A stretch of 9,952 bases of DNA from Candidatus Aminicenantota bacterium. Lineage in GTDB: Bacteria; Acidobacteriota; B3-B38; Guanabaribacteriales; B3-B38. The stretch lies in the NCBI GenBank assembly GCA_029880275.1, contig JAOUOQ010000052.1, forward strand, positions 1 to 9,952, written 5' to 3'. A model generated the notes under the pieces. The model was not told the origin of the DNA. It searched no databases and saw nothing but the letters and a program-made list of their open reading frames with translations. Below are positions 1 through 7,454 of this stretch, one piece after another; the first letter of the stretch is position 1, and each line of letters opens with the position of its first letter. A program made the position numbers and the translations under genes.

Positions 1-1434
1 AGTCTCAACCTTGATGTAGCTGGTCGCTACATACAGGCTGAATTCGAGAAATACAACCTTGCTCCCGGAGGAGAAGATGGGAAATTTCGACAACCATATA
101 TCATCAATGCATATCCTGTGATAAATAATAATTTCAATGTCACGCTATCCATAAAAGATAAGAAAAGGAAGCTAAGCAAGGACGAGATAATTCCTCTCAT
201 TTCTGGTCTGGTGGGAACCTCCATTGAAGCCACAGGCTCCATTGTATTTGCCGGCTATGGGATTACCGCTCCCGAAAGGGGATGGGACGATTATCAGAAT
301 TTAGATGTGCGTGGGAAAGTGGTGCTAGTGATGGAAGGGGCTCCCTGGGAGGTGGACCTCGATATTCCCTTTGGCTATGATAAGCTGTTTGGAAAATGGA
401 CCAACGCCACCCTGCGCGGGGCAGTGGCATTTATCTTCGCTACTCCGGCATTTTTATACGCAGCTCCTTTAATGGAAAAGGAAGAGCCCGAGAGCGTATC
501 CTTTGCAAGAAGCATTGTCGGTGAGTTTGTCCCTCTGAGGAAGAGTGTCAATCCCCAAATTCGCTGGTGCGTTCCGGGAATAGCTACCTCATTTGAGGTG
601 GCTAATCAATTGGTGGAGACTGCTAACCAGGGCAGCTTGAGCTCCCTCATGGAGAAGACTGACAAAGAAAATAAACCTATTTGTTTCCCCCTGGAGCAAT
701 GCCAGCTCTCCCTGAAGCTGGAGGCTGAGCCAGAGGAAAAAACGGCATTTAATGTCATCGGCATAATCAAGGGCTCCGACCCAGAGCTGGCAGAGGAGTA
801 TATTGCCATTACTGCTCATTACGACCATCTGGGAGTGCGGCGTCCTGTGGACGGAGATGCCATATATAATGGAGCCGATGATGATGCCTCGGGCACTGCC
901 GGCGTGCTGGAGCTGGCGCAAGCCTTTAGCTCGCTGCCAGAGGGAGCACGTCCTCGTCGGTCTATTATCTTCCTTCTGGTATCGGGTGAGGAGCTGGGGA
1001 TTTATGGCTCTGCACATTATGCCGAAAATCCCACTATCCCCATGAGCCAGATTAAAGCAAACATCAATCTGGATATGATCGGCCGTTATACTGAAGAAGG
1101 AGTGGAAGTTATCGCCCCCGGAAGCGACTGGCTGGCAGATATGGTGACAGAGAACGCCCAATCATTAGAGCTTAAGACCCTGCCAGAACAGCACCCGGAA
1201 TGGCGGCTGATATATTACTCCGACCAATTCCCCTTTATCTATTACAATATTCCCGCGGTCTTCTGTTTTACCGGAATCCACCCCGATTATCATCAGCCAT
1301 CGGACGAGATAGACAAGCTTAATTTCTTCGCTATGGAGAAGATTGTCAAGGCGGTGTTCCTGGCAGGCTGGAAGCTGGCTAATCAGGATGAGATTCCTCC
1401 CCTTACGCCACCGGCTTACCTGGTCCAACAGTAA
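1..1434 (+). CDS. M28-family zinc aminopeptidase with PA domain, 5'-truncated by window edge
   Basis: The frame is open from base 1 to the TAA at 1432-1434 (477 codons), so the true start and any signal peptide lie upstream. The first residues (AGRYIQAEFEKYNLAPGG) already resemble the N-terminal helix of this family, so the GTG at 118 is not the start. Numbering from base 1, a protease-associated (PA) insertion covers roughly residues 75-200 (FAGYG at 83-87). The M28 catalytic domain follows. All five di-zinc ligands can be placed by motif: H273 (AHYDHLG), D293 (NGADDDASG), E331 (SGEELG), D358 (NLDMIGR) and H431 (DYHQPSD); E330 is the expected general base. The spacing closely follows Vibrio leucyl aminopeptidase. 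Family knowledge says such enzymes remove N-terminal residues from peptides and are usually exported. Substrate specificity cannot be read from the sequence. It converges with the GH38 gene on the other strand. Confidence 0.95.
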   Translation, partial: SLNLDVAGRYIQAEFEKYNLAPGGEDGKFRQPYIINAYPVINNNFNVTLSIKDKKRKLSKDEIIPLISGLVGTSIEATGSIVFAGYGITAPERGWDDYQNLDVRGKVVLVMEGAPWEVDLDIPFGYDKLFGKWTNATLRGAVAFIFATPAFLYAAPLMEKEEPESVSFARSIVGEFVPLRKSVNPQIRWCVPGIATSFEVANQLVETANQGSLSSLMEKTDKENKPICFPLEQCQLSLKLEAEPEEKTAFNVIGIIKGSDPELAEEYIAITAHYDHLGVRRPVDGDAIYNGADDDASGTAGVLELAQAFSSLPEGARPRRSIIFLLVSGEELGIYGSAHYAENPTIPMSQIKANINLDMIGRYTEEGVEVIAPGSDWLADMVTENAQSLELKTLPEQHPEWRLIYYSDQFPFIYYNIPAVFCFTGIHPDYHQPSDEIDKLNFFAMEKIVKAVFLAGWKLANQDEIPPLTPPAYLVQQ

Positions 1435-1642
1435 GAGGAGGCAGCTCGGATTAGTAAAGGGTAAAAGATAATAGCTTTTCAGTAATCTATCTTATTCAGC
1501 AGCTGCAGATAGCTGTTTCAAGGCAACTCTTTCCTCACCGCGTTTCTTGCAGTTAAAAGAGCGATTTCCCAAGCATTTTAAGGGCTTGTGTGTTGAGTAT
1601 TTCCTTTATGTCACTCTTCATTTTTGAGCAGCGATTCAATAT
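1435..1642. other. convergent intergenic region, no gene seen
   Basis: This is a 208-base gap between two convergent genes. I see no supported ORF, RNA gene or strong terminator. The best fold is a 6-bp stem (CTATCT at 1487-1492 with AGATAG at 1507-1512, 14-nt loop) without a U tract, which is too weak to call as a bidirectional terminator. Confidence 0.5.
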
Positions 1643-4600
1643 TTAATCTTCTTTTAATTTGAGTGCGATGGTCTTGATTTCAAATCCTCCAATGGTGAAC
1701 GAAATTTTATTTTCCATCTTATTGATGGGGGTGAGTTCCTTTATCTCCAGAAAGTCAATCTCAAAAGCACTCTCTATTTTGTCGGGCAGCCTTATTTCTA
1801 CCGGAGAGGAGACACCGGTGGTCTCGTAGACTCTCAGGATCAGGTATTTACCATCTTCAGACTGCTTTATGGCAGAGAGTATCACATTCCGGGGAGGAAC
1901 TTGAACAAAGGAGTATTTCGCCGGTAGAGTCCCGGAATGAATCGGAGGCAATAAGGTAAACAAAGGATAATTGAACTCCTGTCCCCTTCTGTAAACAGCA
2001 GCTTCTTTCCAGCTCCCCCGGTGAGGATAAAGGGCATAACAAATAGTGTGCTCTCCCCTATCGGCATTGGGGTCGGGATAGATAGCCGATTTGAGCAAAG
2101 TCAATCTTAATCGATTACCTTTGATATCGTAGCCGTATTTCGACCTGTTCAATAAGCTTACTCCATAATCATCCTCGGAAAGGTCAACCCATCTTTGAGC
2201 GGGAAATTCCCATTTCGCTTTCTCCATTGAAGACTGAGGTCTGGTTGGTCTGTAATATACCCCATAGGGGATTTCGGCAATCAGCTTTTCCGAGTTTACA
2301 TTGATGGGGAAAGCAACCTTCAGCATGGTCTGCCTTTCCTGCCAATCTGCTTTCAGCCTCAGCTCCACCAGTCTCATCCCCTGGTAGAGGCTGATTTCCT
2401 GAACGAATTTTGAGCTCTGAAAATCTCGCGTGATTCTCAGCGTGCATCTCACCGGTCCTTGCTCTACTATTTTTATCTCCGGTGTTGGCATTTTCAGAGG
2501 ATGTCTCTCATAATCGCGGGCAATATTCCAGGCATCCCATCTCTCGGGTTTATCCTGAAAAGCCTGAAGAACATTCCCTTCCCCGGCTAATATCTCCTGG
2601 CCATTCTCCTTATCATAAATACTGCTGAGCCATCCCATCCGGTTTACAGATACTTTTAAATGCTCATTTTCCAAAAGTCCCGTGCTGATTCTTAATGAGT
2701 TTTTATATTCGGCAGCGGTGGGCAGGATTCTGAAAACGGAATATCCTAAGGAAGGCAGCTCGGCTGGAAAGATAAGATAGTTCTTCCCGTCCTCCGTCAC
2801 CACCTGAGAGGGTATCTGCTTTCCCTCGGGATTGATGACCGTGACCGGTTCCCTGCCCCATTCTATCCTCACCATGTCTTTTCTTTCCCACGCCAGGGGA
2901 TTAAACACTATAAGGGGCTGTCCCCTACCCCGAGTGTCTATTATTTGAGAGAGATTACCTAAGGCACTGCTCAGGACATCCTGCCCAATCTTTTGTAAAA
3001 CATTAAAGTCCTTCTCAGCATCAACATAGACCTCTGAAATGCTGCTTCCGGGTAAGATATCGTGAAACTGATTGAAGAGAAGAATCTTCCACGCCTGGTC
3101 CAAATCGCTCTGAGGATAGGGAGAGCCAAACAACTTAGCCAGAGAGGAAAATTTCTCTGCCGAAAGCAGAAGCGCCTCCGATTTTCTATTTAACTCCTTA
3201 ATCTTCGCCTGAGAGGTATAGGTTCCTCTATGGTATTCCAGATATAACTCGTCGTTCCACACAGGGAGCTTATCCCGGTATTTTTCTAATTGCTGGAAGT
3301 AGTTAAAAATAGTGTCATGTCGCCAGGGCTTGAGAGAAGTAAGAGCCAAGGCTGAGTTCACCTCTTTGGGAGTGGGACCATGCCCTCCGTCACCTTCGCC
3401 GTAGATATAGGCTATCTCCTTTATATAATCTTCGCTAAATAAATTACTTAACGGAGCCATGTCTTTGCCGGAATCAAAGACATGCTGTTCTGTGAGGAGC
3501 CGATTTTGCTCTTTAAATTTCTCCAGGTCCTCTATATAGGGTCTGGGAAATGAGCCATACCCTCGTATCCCCAGATAGGACAACACCTGCGAGCCGTCGG
3601 GCGCCTGCCACAGGAAGACATTGAAGGGGAATTTATTGGTGTCGTTCCAGAGAATCTTGGTGGTGATAAAGTATTTGGCTCCGGTCTTAGCCAATATCTG
3701 GGGGAGATTCCAGTTAAATCCAAAGCTGTCCGGTATCCAGACAACCTGACTTATCCTTCCAAACCTCTTTAAATAATATCTTTGCCCATAAAGCCTCTGG
3801 CGGATCAGAGATTCCCCATCGGGAAGGTTGTTATCCGGCTCTATCCAGTTTCCGCCAACTATCTCCCAGCGATGCTCTTTAATCGCTTTGTCTATTTTCT
3901 CCGACAGTTCTGGAAAATAGTCTTCTGCCCACAGATAATACTGGGGAGCGCTCTGGGCATAGAGAAAGTCCGGATATTTATTGATGTGGTCGATGGCTTG
4001 AGTAAAGGTAAACCGACATTTCTCCACCGTATTATACTTCCGCCACAGCCAGGCGGCATCTATATGAGATTGACCCAACAGGAAAATCTTAAATTGCTGA
4101 GTGAGAGGATGGCTTTCGCTCAAAGCCTCTTCCGCCGTTGTAAAGGCTTTGCTTAAGCTGTTTTTCGCACCTTCCAGGGAGGCGATAAAAAGTCTTCTGT
4201 TTCTTACACTCTGAGAAAAATCAATCGAGTTCAAAGCCTGTTGATATATGAGCTCAATCTCATCCCTTGCTGCAGTCGAAAGTGGCAGCGAATTTAAGAT
4301 AGACTTAGCCGATTGAAAATAAAGGAGATAATCTTTCGCCCGGCTGTCTTCATAGCTTAATCTGGCTAAGAGCTGCTCCGGAGTAAATACCGGCAGATTG
4401 TTCCCCAGCGTCAGCGCAAATATCCTCATATTTTCAGATGCCGAAAATGTAATGGACTTCAAAACAGAGCCTGGATTTATCTCCAGCACCTGAAGCCAAA
4501 TTGCAGGCGAAGGGGAAATCTTGCCCTGGGCAGAATAGCGATAAGGGATCTTTAGGGCTGACTTCTCACCGAACTCGGGCTCCTGACACCAGTCAGAAAA

Positions 4601-5029
4601 GAACAGGGGCTCCTTCTCCAACCCTTCCTCATAGTTAAAGGTAACTTCAAGTGTGGAAGAACCATACACACTTGAGCCCAGCACATAAAGAGCACCATAC
4701 TGCGCAGGAGTAATAGTAATCTGCTGATAATCAGGAATAACACAATTATTCTTTCCATTTATCTTGGAAGGAAAAAGAAAAGGAATATTGTTTACTGCTA
4801 ACTCTCCGGATTCAGGAAGCTCCTCCGCCGGGTAGGCGCTTCTTGCATCAAAGCTCCCATCTGTGGGATTATCTGCCCGGGAGATACCATCTCGATTAAA
4901 GTAGCCCTCAAGCGAAATAGGAGTAAATTGCTTATTTGCCTTATCTGTTTGCTGAATGCCGAGCGTAATCTCTGAATAGCTTATCACAAGGAAGAAAACT
5001 ATCAATAATGTAATGACTTTTTTGACCAT
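1643..5029 (-). CDS. exported glycoside hydrolase family 38 alpha-mannosidase
   Basis: This 1128-aa protein starts at ATG 5027-5029, six bases after a perfect AGGAGGT. Residues 1 to about 24 form a Sec signal peptide (MVKK followed by a hydrophobic core) with no lipobox, so it is probably periplasmic or secreted. About 200 residues of beta-rich extension follow, including a NGKNNCVIPDYQQI stretch of a kind seen in other secreted glycosidases. The GH38 catalytic region begins near 310 with FLLGQSHIDAAWLW. By family knowledge the zinc ligands should be H322, D324, D434 (also the nucleophile, in WIPDSFGF) and H656 (FNQFHDILPG). D547 in GEGDGGHGPT is a candidate acid/base. The rest, to 1128, matches the mid and C-terminal beta domains. 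GH38 enzymes are retaining alpha-mannosidases acting on mannosides or N-glycan-like chains; linkage specificity cannot be predicted here. The gene is divergent from the symporter operon. The fold and active site are intact, with no frameshift seen. Confidence 0.96.
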   Translation of the reverse strand: MVKKVITLLIVFFLVISYSEITLGIQQTDKANKQFTPISLEGYFNRDGISRADNPTDGSFDARSAYPAEELPESGELAVNNIPFLFPSKINGKNNCVIPDYQQITITPAQYGALYVLGSSVYGSSTLEVTFNYEEGLEKEPLFFSDWCQEPEFGEKSALKIPYRYSAQGKISPSPAIWLQVLEINPGSVLKSITFSASENMRIFALTLGNNLPVFTPEQLLARLSYEDSRAKDYLLYFQSAKSILNSLPLSTAARDEIELIYQQALNSIDFSQSVRNRRLFIASLEGAKNSLSKAFTTAEEALSESHPLTQQFKIFLLGQSHIDAAWLWRKYNTVEKCRFTFTQAIDHINKYPDFLYAQSAPQYYLWAEDYFPELSEKIDKAIKEHRWEIVGGNWIEPDNNLPDGESLIRQRLYGQRYYLKRFGRISQVVWIPDSFGFNWNLPQILAKTGAKYFITTKILWNDTNKFPFNVFLWQAPDGSQVLSYLGIRGYGSFPRPYIEDLEKFKEQNRLLTEQHVFDSGKDMAPLSNLFSEDYIKEIAYIYGEGDGGHGPTPKEVNSALALTSLKPWRHDTIFNYFQQLEKYRDKLPVWNDELYLEYHRGTYTSQAKIKELNRKSEALLLSAEKFSSLAKLFGSPYPQSDLDQAWKILLFNQFHDILPGSSISEVYVDAEKDFNVLQKIGQDVLSSALGNLSQIIDTRGRGQPLIVFNPLAWERKDMVRIEWGREPVTVINPEGKQIPSQVVTEDGKNYLIFPAELPSLGYSVFRILPTAAEYKNSLRISTGLLENEHLKVSVNRMGWLSSIYDKENGQEILAGEGNVLQAFQDKPERWDAWNIARDYERHPLKMPTPEIKIVEQGPVRCTLRITRDFQSSKFVQEISLYQGMRLVELRLKADWQERQTMLKVAFPINVNSEKLIAEIPYGVYYRPTRPQSSMEKAKWEFPAQRWVDLSEDDYGVSLLNRSKYGYDIKGNRLRLTLLKSAIYPDPNADRGEHTICYALYPHRGSWKEAAVYRRGQEFNYPLFTLLPPIHSGTLPAKYSFVQVPPRNVILSAIKQSEDGKYLILRVYETTGVSSPVEIRLPDKIESAFEIDFLEIKELTPINKMENKISFTIGGFEIKTIALKLKED

Positions 5030-5035
5030 TTGCAG

Positions 5036-5042
5036 ACCTCCT
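5036..5042 (-). promoter_or_regulatory. ribosome binding site of the GH38 gene
   Basis: On the minus strand this reads AGGAGGT, a perfect anti-SD complement, six bases before the ATG at 5029. It fixes the start of the mannosidase. Confidence 0.9.
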
Positions 5043-5067
5043 GTTTAAAAATATTTTTGATACTCTT

Positions 5068-5096
5068 ATAATATTGAACAGGAATAGAAAAGTCAA
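5068..5096 (-). promoter_or_regulatory. sigma-70-type promoter for the GH38 gene
   Basis: Read on the minus strand, the -35 box is TTGACT (5096-5091) and the -10 box is TATTAT (5073-5068), each 5/6 to consensus, with a 17-bp spacer. Transcription should start near 5061, giving a leader of about 31 nt that contains the SD. The assignment rests on sequence match and position only. Confidence 0.8.
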
Positions 5097-5168
5097 TCCC
5101 AAAACAGATAGCTCTTTCTCTATGAAGAATAGTTCGGTTTTTATTATTAATTCTCCACTGTTTGTTTC

Positions 5169-5196
5169 TTGACAAATAGAGAGAATATGCTATACT
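5169..5196 (+). promoter_or_regulatory. sigma-70-type promoter with extended -10 for the symporter operon
   Basis: The -35 box is TTGACA (5169-5174, perfect) and the -10 box is TATACT (5191-5196, 5/6), with a 16-bp spacer and an extended -10 TG at 5188-5189. Transcription should start near 5203, about 27 nt before the symporter ATG. This is the strongest promoter in the window. Its -35 lies 72 bp from the -35 of the opposing mannosidase promoter. Confidence 0.85.
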
Positions 5197-5229
5197 TTCA
5201 GCGAATTTTACTTAAAAAGAAGTGGGTAA

Positions 5230-6807
5230 ATGGTTGTTTTCACCATTCTTGACTGGATTTGGATCGTAATTTTTCTCCTGTTAATGATTATCTCCGGAGC
5301 ATTATTCTACCGGTTGGGTAAGCGCTCGGAGTCGGATTTTTTCCTCGCCGGTCGAGGGCTACCCTGGTGGCTTCCCGCCAGCTCTGTTTATGCCACCCAC
5401 ACAGCCACCGATACGCCCATGTGGGTCAGCGGGGTAATCTACAAATATGGTCTGCGAGGAATCTGGTACACTTTCTTCTCCGCCTGGTGTGCCATAAGCG
5501 CTTTTGTCTCCGCCAGAATTTTTCGAAGGTCACTCGCCTATACCCAAGCCGAATGGCAGACACTAAGGTTCAGCGGCTTAGGAGCAGAGCTTTTGCGAGG
5601 CTGGCTGGCGGGCTGGCAGGTGTTCATGAACATGTTCATCCTGGGCTGGGTGGGGATAGCCATGGGAAAAGTCTGCCATTTCCTGTTTAACTGGCCGGAG
5701 TGGGTGGGACTGGTGTTATTCTCCTCGCTGTGTGCTATTTATGTGTTAGCCGCTGGCTACTGGGGAGTGGTGATGGCTGATTTTCAGCAGGGGATAATTG
5801 CGTTAGCAGTAATAGTAATTGTTTCCTTGTGGGGAATTGTGGCTGCCGGAGGACCGCAAGGCATAATAAACAAATTAGACTCCATAGGGGAGCTCTGGAG
5901 GACAAATCCCTTCGCCTTCTCAGGTTGGTCTACCGGCGATTTTCCATTAGCGTGGTTTATCACCATGATGGTTATCGCCGTGATAGGCGGAGTAGGAATG
6001 GGCACCAGCATCGACTGGTACGCCGAGGCGCAAAGAATTCAATCTGCCAGAACAGTGAGAGATGCCAGCTACAGCATATGGGCGGGGACTGCCCTGGTCA
6101 TCGCCAGAAACTCCCTGTGGGCGGTGGCTATCCTGGGGTTTTATGTGCTCTATCCGGGCATTACCTCTCAGGCAAGCTATGAGCTGGCATGGTATCGGTT
6201 AGGTTTTGAATTTCTGCCGGCAGGAATGGTGGGCTTCTTTTTTGCAGCTATTGTCGCTATTCATATTTCTACTATCTCCACTCATTTAAATTTAGGAGCA
6301 TTATACGCCACCCGCGATATCTACCACCACTACATCAATCCCCGGGCATCGGAAAAGCGATTGGTCTGGGTGGGAAGGATTACCACCCTGATCCTGCTCT
6401 TAGGCTCCTTTATGTATGGCTTAATGATGGAGGAGATTACTAAATGGCTGATTTTCGCCTTGTGGATCATGGCTGCCGGTATCTGGCTGCCCTCGATTCT
6501 CCAGGTTATCTGGTGGAGATTCAACTCATGGGGATATCTCTCCTCCTGGATAGCGAACTTGGGATTGAGCTGGCTGGTGGTTTGGGTTCTACCAGCATTC
6601 AAGGTTATCCCGGTTTTACCAGATTATCAGCAGTTCTGGCTGATGATGCTCTTAGGGGCACTGATATATATCCCCATCACCTTTCTCACTCCACCAGAGG
6701 ATATGGAGAAATTGGTCAAATATTATGTGATGTCTCGACCGGTGGGTTGGTGGGAACCGGTGAGACGAGAGGCGGAAAAAAGAGGATTATTAAAAACAAG
6801 AGAATAA
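5230..6807 (+). CDS. SSS-family sodium:solute symporter
   Basis: This 525-aa integral inner-membrane protein has many hydrophobic helices and the usual length for the solute:sodium symporter family. The signature segment after TM1 is present (FLAGR at 38-42, then GLPWW). The segment HISTISTHLNLGALYATRDIY (from residue 345) matches the family's TM8, where Ser/Thr side chains (STIST, 347-351) contribute to the Na2 sodium site. Family members move sugars, amino acids, carboxylates or vitamins with sodium; the substrate cannot be read reliably here. Being divergent from an exported mannosidase makes a sugar or glycan product plausible, but that is inference. The start is ATG 5230 behind an imperfect AGAAGTG SD and the promoter at 5169-5196. 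It is first in an apparent operon with three small membrane proteins. Confidence 0.95.
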   Translation: MVVFTILDWIWIVIFLLLMIISGALFYRLGKRSESDFFLAGRGLPWWLPASSVYATHTATDTPMWVSGVIYKYGLRGIWYTFFSAWCAISAFVSARIFRRSLAYTQAEWQTLRFSGLGAELLRGWLAGWQVFMNMFILGWVGIAMGKVCHFLFNWPEWVGLVLFSSLCAIYVLAAGYWGVVMADFQQGIIALAVIVIVSLWGIVAAGGPQGIINKLDSIGELWRTNPFAFSGWSTGDFPLAWFITMMVIAVIGGVGMGTSIDWYAEAQRIQSARTVRDASYSIWAGTALVIARNSLWAVAILGFYVLYPGITSQASYELAWYRLGFEFLPAGMVGFFFAAIVAIHISTISTHLNLGALYATRDIYHHYINPRASEKRLVWVGRITTLILLLGSFMYGLMMEEITKWLIFALWIMAAGIWLPSILQVIWWRFNSWGYLSSWIANLGLSWLVVWVLPAFKVIPVLPDYQQFWLMMLLGALIYIPITFLTPPEDMEKLVKYYVMSRPVGWWEPVRREAEKRGLLKTRE

Positions 6808-6817
6808 TTTAACTGAA

Positions 6818-6824
6818 GAGGTGA
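6818..6824 (+). promoter_or_regulatory. ribosome binding site that decides the start at 6830
   Basis: GAGGTGA lies five bases before the ATG at 6830. The GTG at 6821 is inside this SD, so it is part of the ribosome binding site rather than the start codon. Confidence 0.8.
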
Positions 6825-6829
6825 CACCC

Positions 6830-7120
6830 ATGTCCTGGATACGGCGTTCCTGGAAGGCAGAAGAGGCGAATGAGTGGACCAAAGAAGACCTGATTGCCTG
6901 CATCCTCTCTCCTTTAGCCTATACGGCGTTGGCAATCGGTATAGCTTTGGCTTTGCTTCTAAAGTTTGTTGGATTCCTGATTATAATTGTGGCTATAGTC
7001 TTAATTATCTTAATGATTTATGTAATTGACCCTAAATTAAAAGCTATCTCTACAGAATATGAAAAAAAGCAGAATGAATACCTGGAGGACTTAGAAAAAA
7101 TTATCCGCTGGGAGGAATAA
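6830..7120 (+). CDS. small two-TM protein with charged helical tail, candidate symporter subunit
   Basis: The protein is 96 aa and I do not recognise a named family. It has a basic/acidic N-terminus (MSWIRRSWKAEEANEWTKED), two adjacent hydrophobic segments at about residues 21-44 and 47-67, and a highly charged, probably helical or coiled-coil cytoplasmic tail (DPKLKAISTEYEKKQNEYL onward). It starts 22 nt after the symporter stop and ends 1 nt before the next ORF, so it is almost certainly co-transcribed. Several SSS symporters have small two-TM partners encoded next to them: YjcH with ActP (DUF485), YhdT with PanF (DUF997), and DUF4212 proteins. By topology and position this could be an analogue, though sequence kinship is not evident by eye. 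Existence as a gene is well supported; the role is inferred. Confidence 0.85.
   Translation: MSWIRRSWKAEEANEWTKEDLIACILSPLAYTALAIGIALALLLKFVGFLIIIVAIVLIILMIYVIDPKLKAISTEYEKKQNEYLEDLEKIIRWEE
7111..7116 (+). promoter_or_regulatory. ribosome binding site of the 42-aa ORF, inside the preceding gene
   Basis: GGAGGA encodes part of the last residues (EE) of the 96-aa protein and lies five bases before the ATG at 7122. The next gene's translation signal is thus embedded in its neighbour, which suggests translational coupling. Confidence 0.8.
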
Positions 7121-7121
7121 G

Positions 7122-7250
7122 ATGCCAGAAGGTTTAGCGGTATTAATTGGGATGACCATTGCCTATCTTGCTTCCTTTTTGGGATTAATATTTGCCTATA
7201 TTTCTTATAAAAGAAAAAGGAAAGATGGGGATAAAAAATGTGGGGGATAA
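7122..7250 (+). CDS. single-TM microprotein (42 aa)
   Basis: The ORF runs from ATG 7122 to TAA 7248-7250. The protein has a short N-terminus (MPEG), one TM helix at about residues 5-29, then a strongly basic tail (YKRKRKDGDKK), so N-out/C-in is expected by the positive-inside rule. The start is supported by GGAGGA five bases upstream and a 1-nt gap after the 96-aa gene. The bias of charge to one end and the clean SD argue for a real gene despite its size. Very small single-TM accessory proteins are known beside sodium symporters, for example MetS beside the NSS transporter MetP. A similar role here is inference. Confidence 0.75.
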   Translation: MPEGLAVLIGMTIAYLASFLGLIFAYISYKRKRKDGDKKCGG

Positions 7251-7324
7251 TCATACCCGCAGTAGTTTTAGTAATCTCTTTTACAGCCACCTTATTACTC
7301 TATCGCCATTTTAGTAAGCAATAA
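7238..7324 (+). CDS. single-TM microprotein (28 aa), overlapping the previous ORF
   Basis: The ORF runs from ATG 7238 to TAA 7322-7324 and overlaps the 42-aa ORF by 13 nt in another frame. The product is almost only a TM helix (start MWGIIIPAVVLVISF, about residues 3-21) followed by a short basic tail (YRHFSKQ), again predicting N-out/C-in. A GGGGA at 7227-7231, six bases before the ATG, is a modest SD. It closes the symporter operon. Such a short ORF could arise by chance, but the overlap, the SD and the membrane-like composition match its neighbour's design. I recognise no family. Confidence 0.5.
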   Translation: MWGIIIPAVVLVISFTATLLLYRHFSKQ

Positions 7325-7454
7325 ATTTAAGCACAAACCTTCGTCTCAGGCAATTGGAGTTCACCACCTGCCCCTTCTTTCCGACCTTCTCCGTGATTTT
7401 GTCCGTCATTATCATGGCAAAAGGCTTGCCAGAAATGGTGAGGAATAGTAACAT
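7311..7454 (-). other. possible decayed or small coding stretch on the minus strand (47 aa)
   Basis: Starting at ATG 7454-7452, the minus strand is open for 47 codons to TAA at 7313-7311. It has a GGGAAAAGGA stretch just before the ATG. The middle (SGKPFAMIMTDKITEKVGKK) has protein-like composition and could be a remnant of a longer gene. I do not recognise a family. The 3' end overlaps the 28-aa ORF on the other strand. Chance openness is a real alternative. Confidence 0.2.

Noticed and set aside
118..120. GTG as the start of the M28 peptidase
   Set aside because: The same frame is open to base 1 and encodes family-typical residues before it, so the gene starts outside the window.
589..1161. 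190-codon open frame on the minus strand
   Set aside because: It lies wholly antisense to the M28 catalytic domain, whose zinc-site motifs prove the plus-strand frame.
3782..4156. 124-codon open frame on the plus strand
   Set aside because: It is antisense to the GH38 catalytic core, including the HIDAAWLW motif.
6444..6812. 122-codon open frame overlapping the symporter's 3' end
   Set aside because: It is an alternative frame within conserved symporter helices and has no independent support.
6821..6823. GTG as the start of the 96-aa protein
   Set aside because: It lies inside the GAGGTGA ribosome binding site of the ATG at 6830.
7415..7431. TGGCAA/TTGCCA stem as terminator of the symporter operon
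   Set aside because: It has only six pairs and no U tract, and it is about 90 nt past the last stop.
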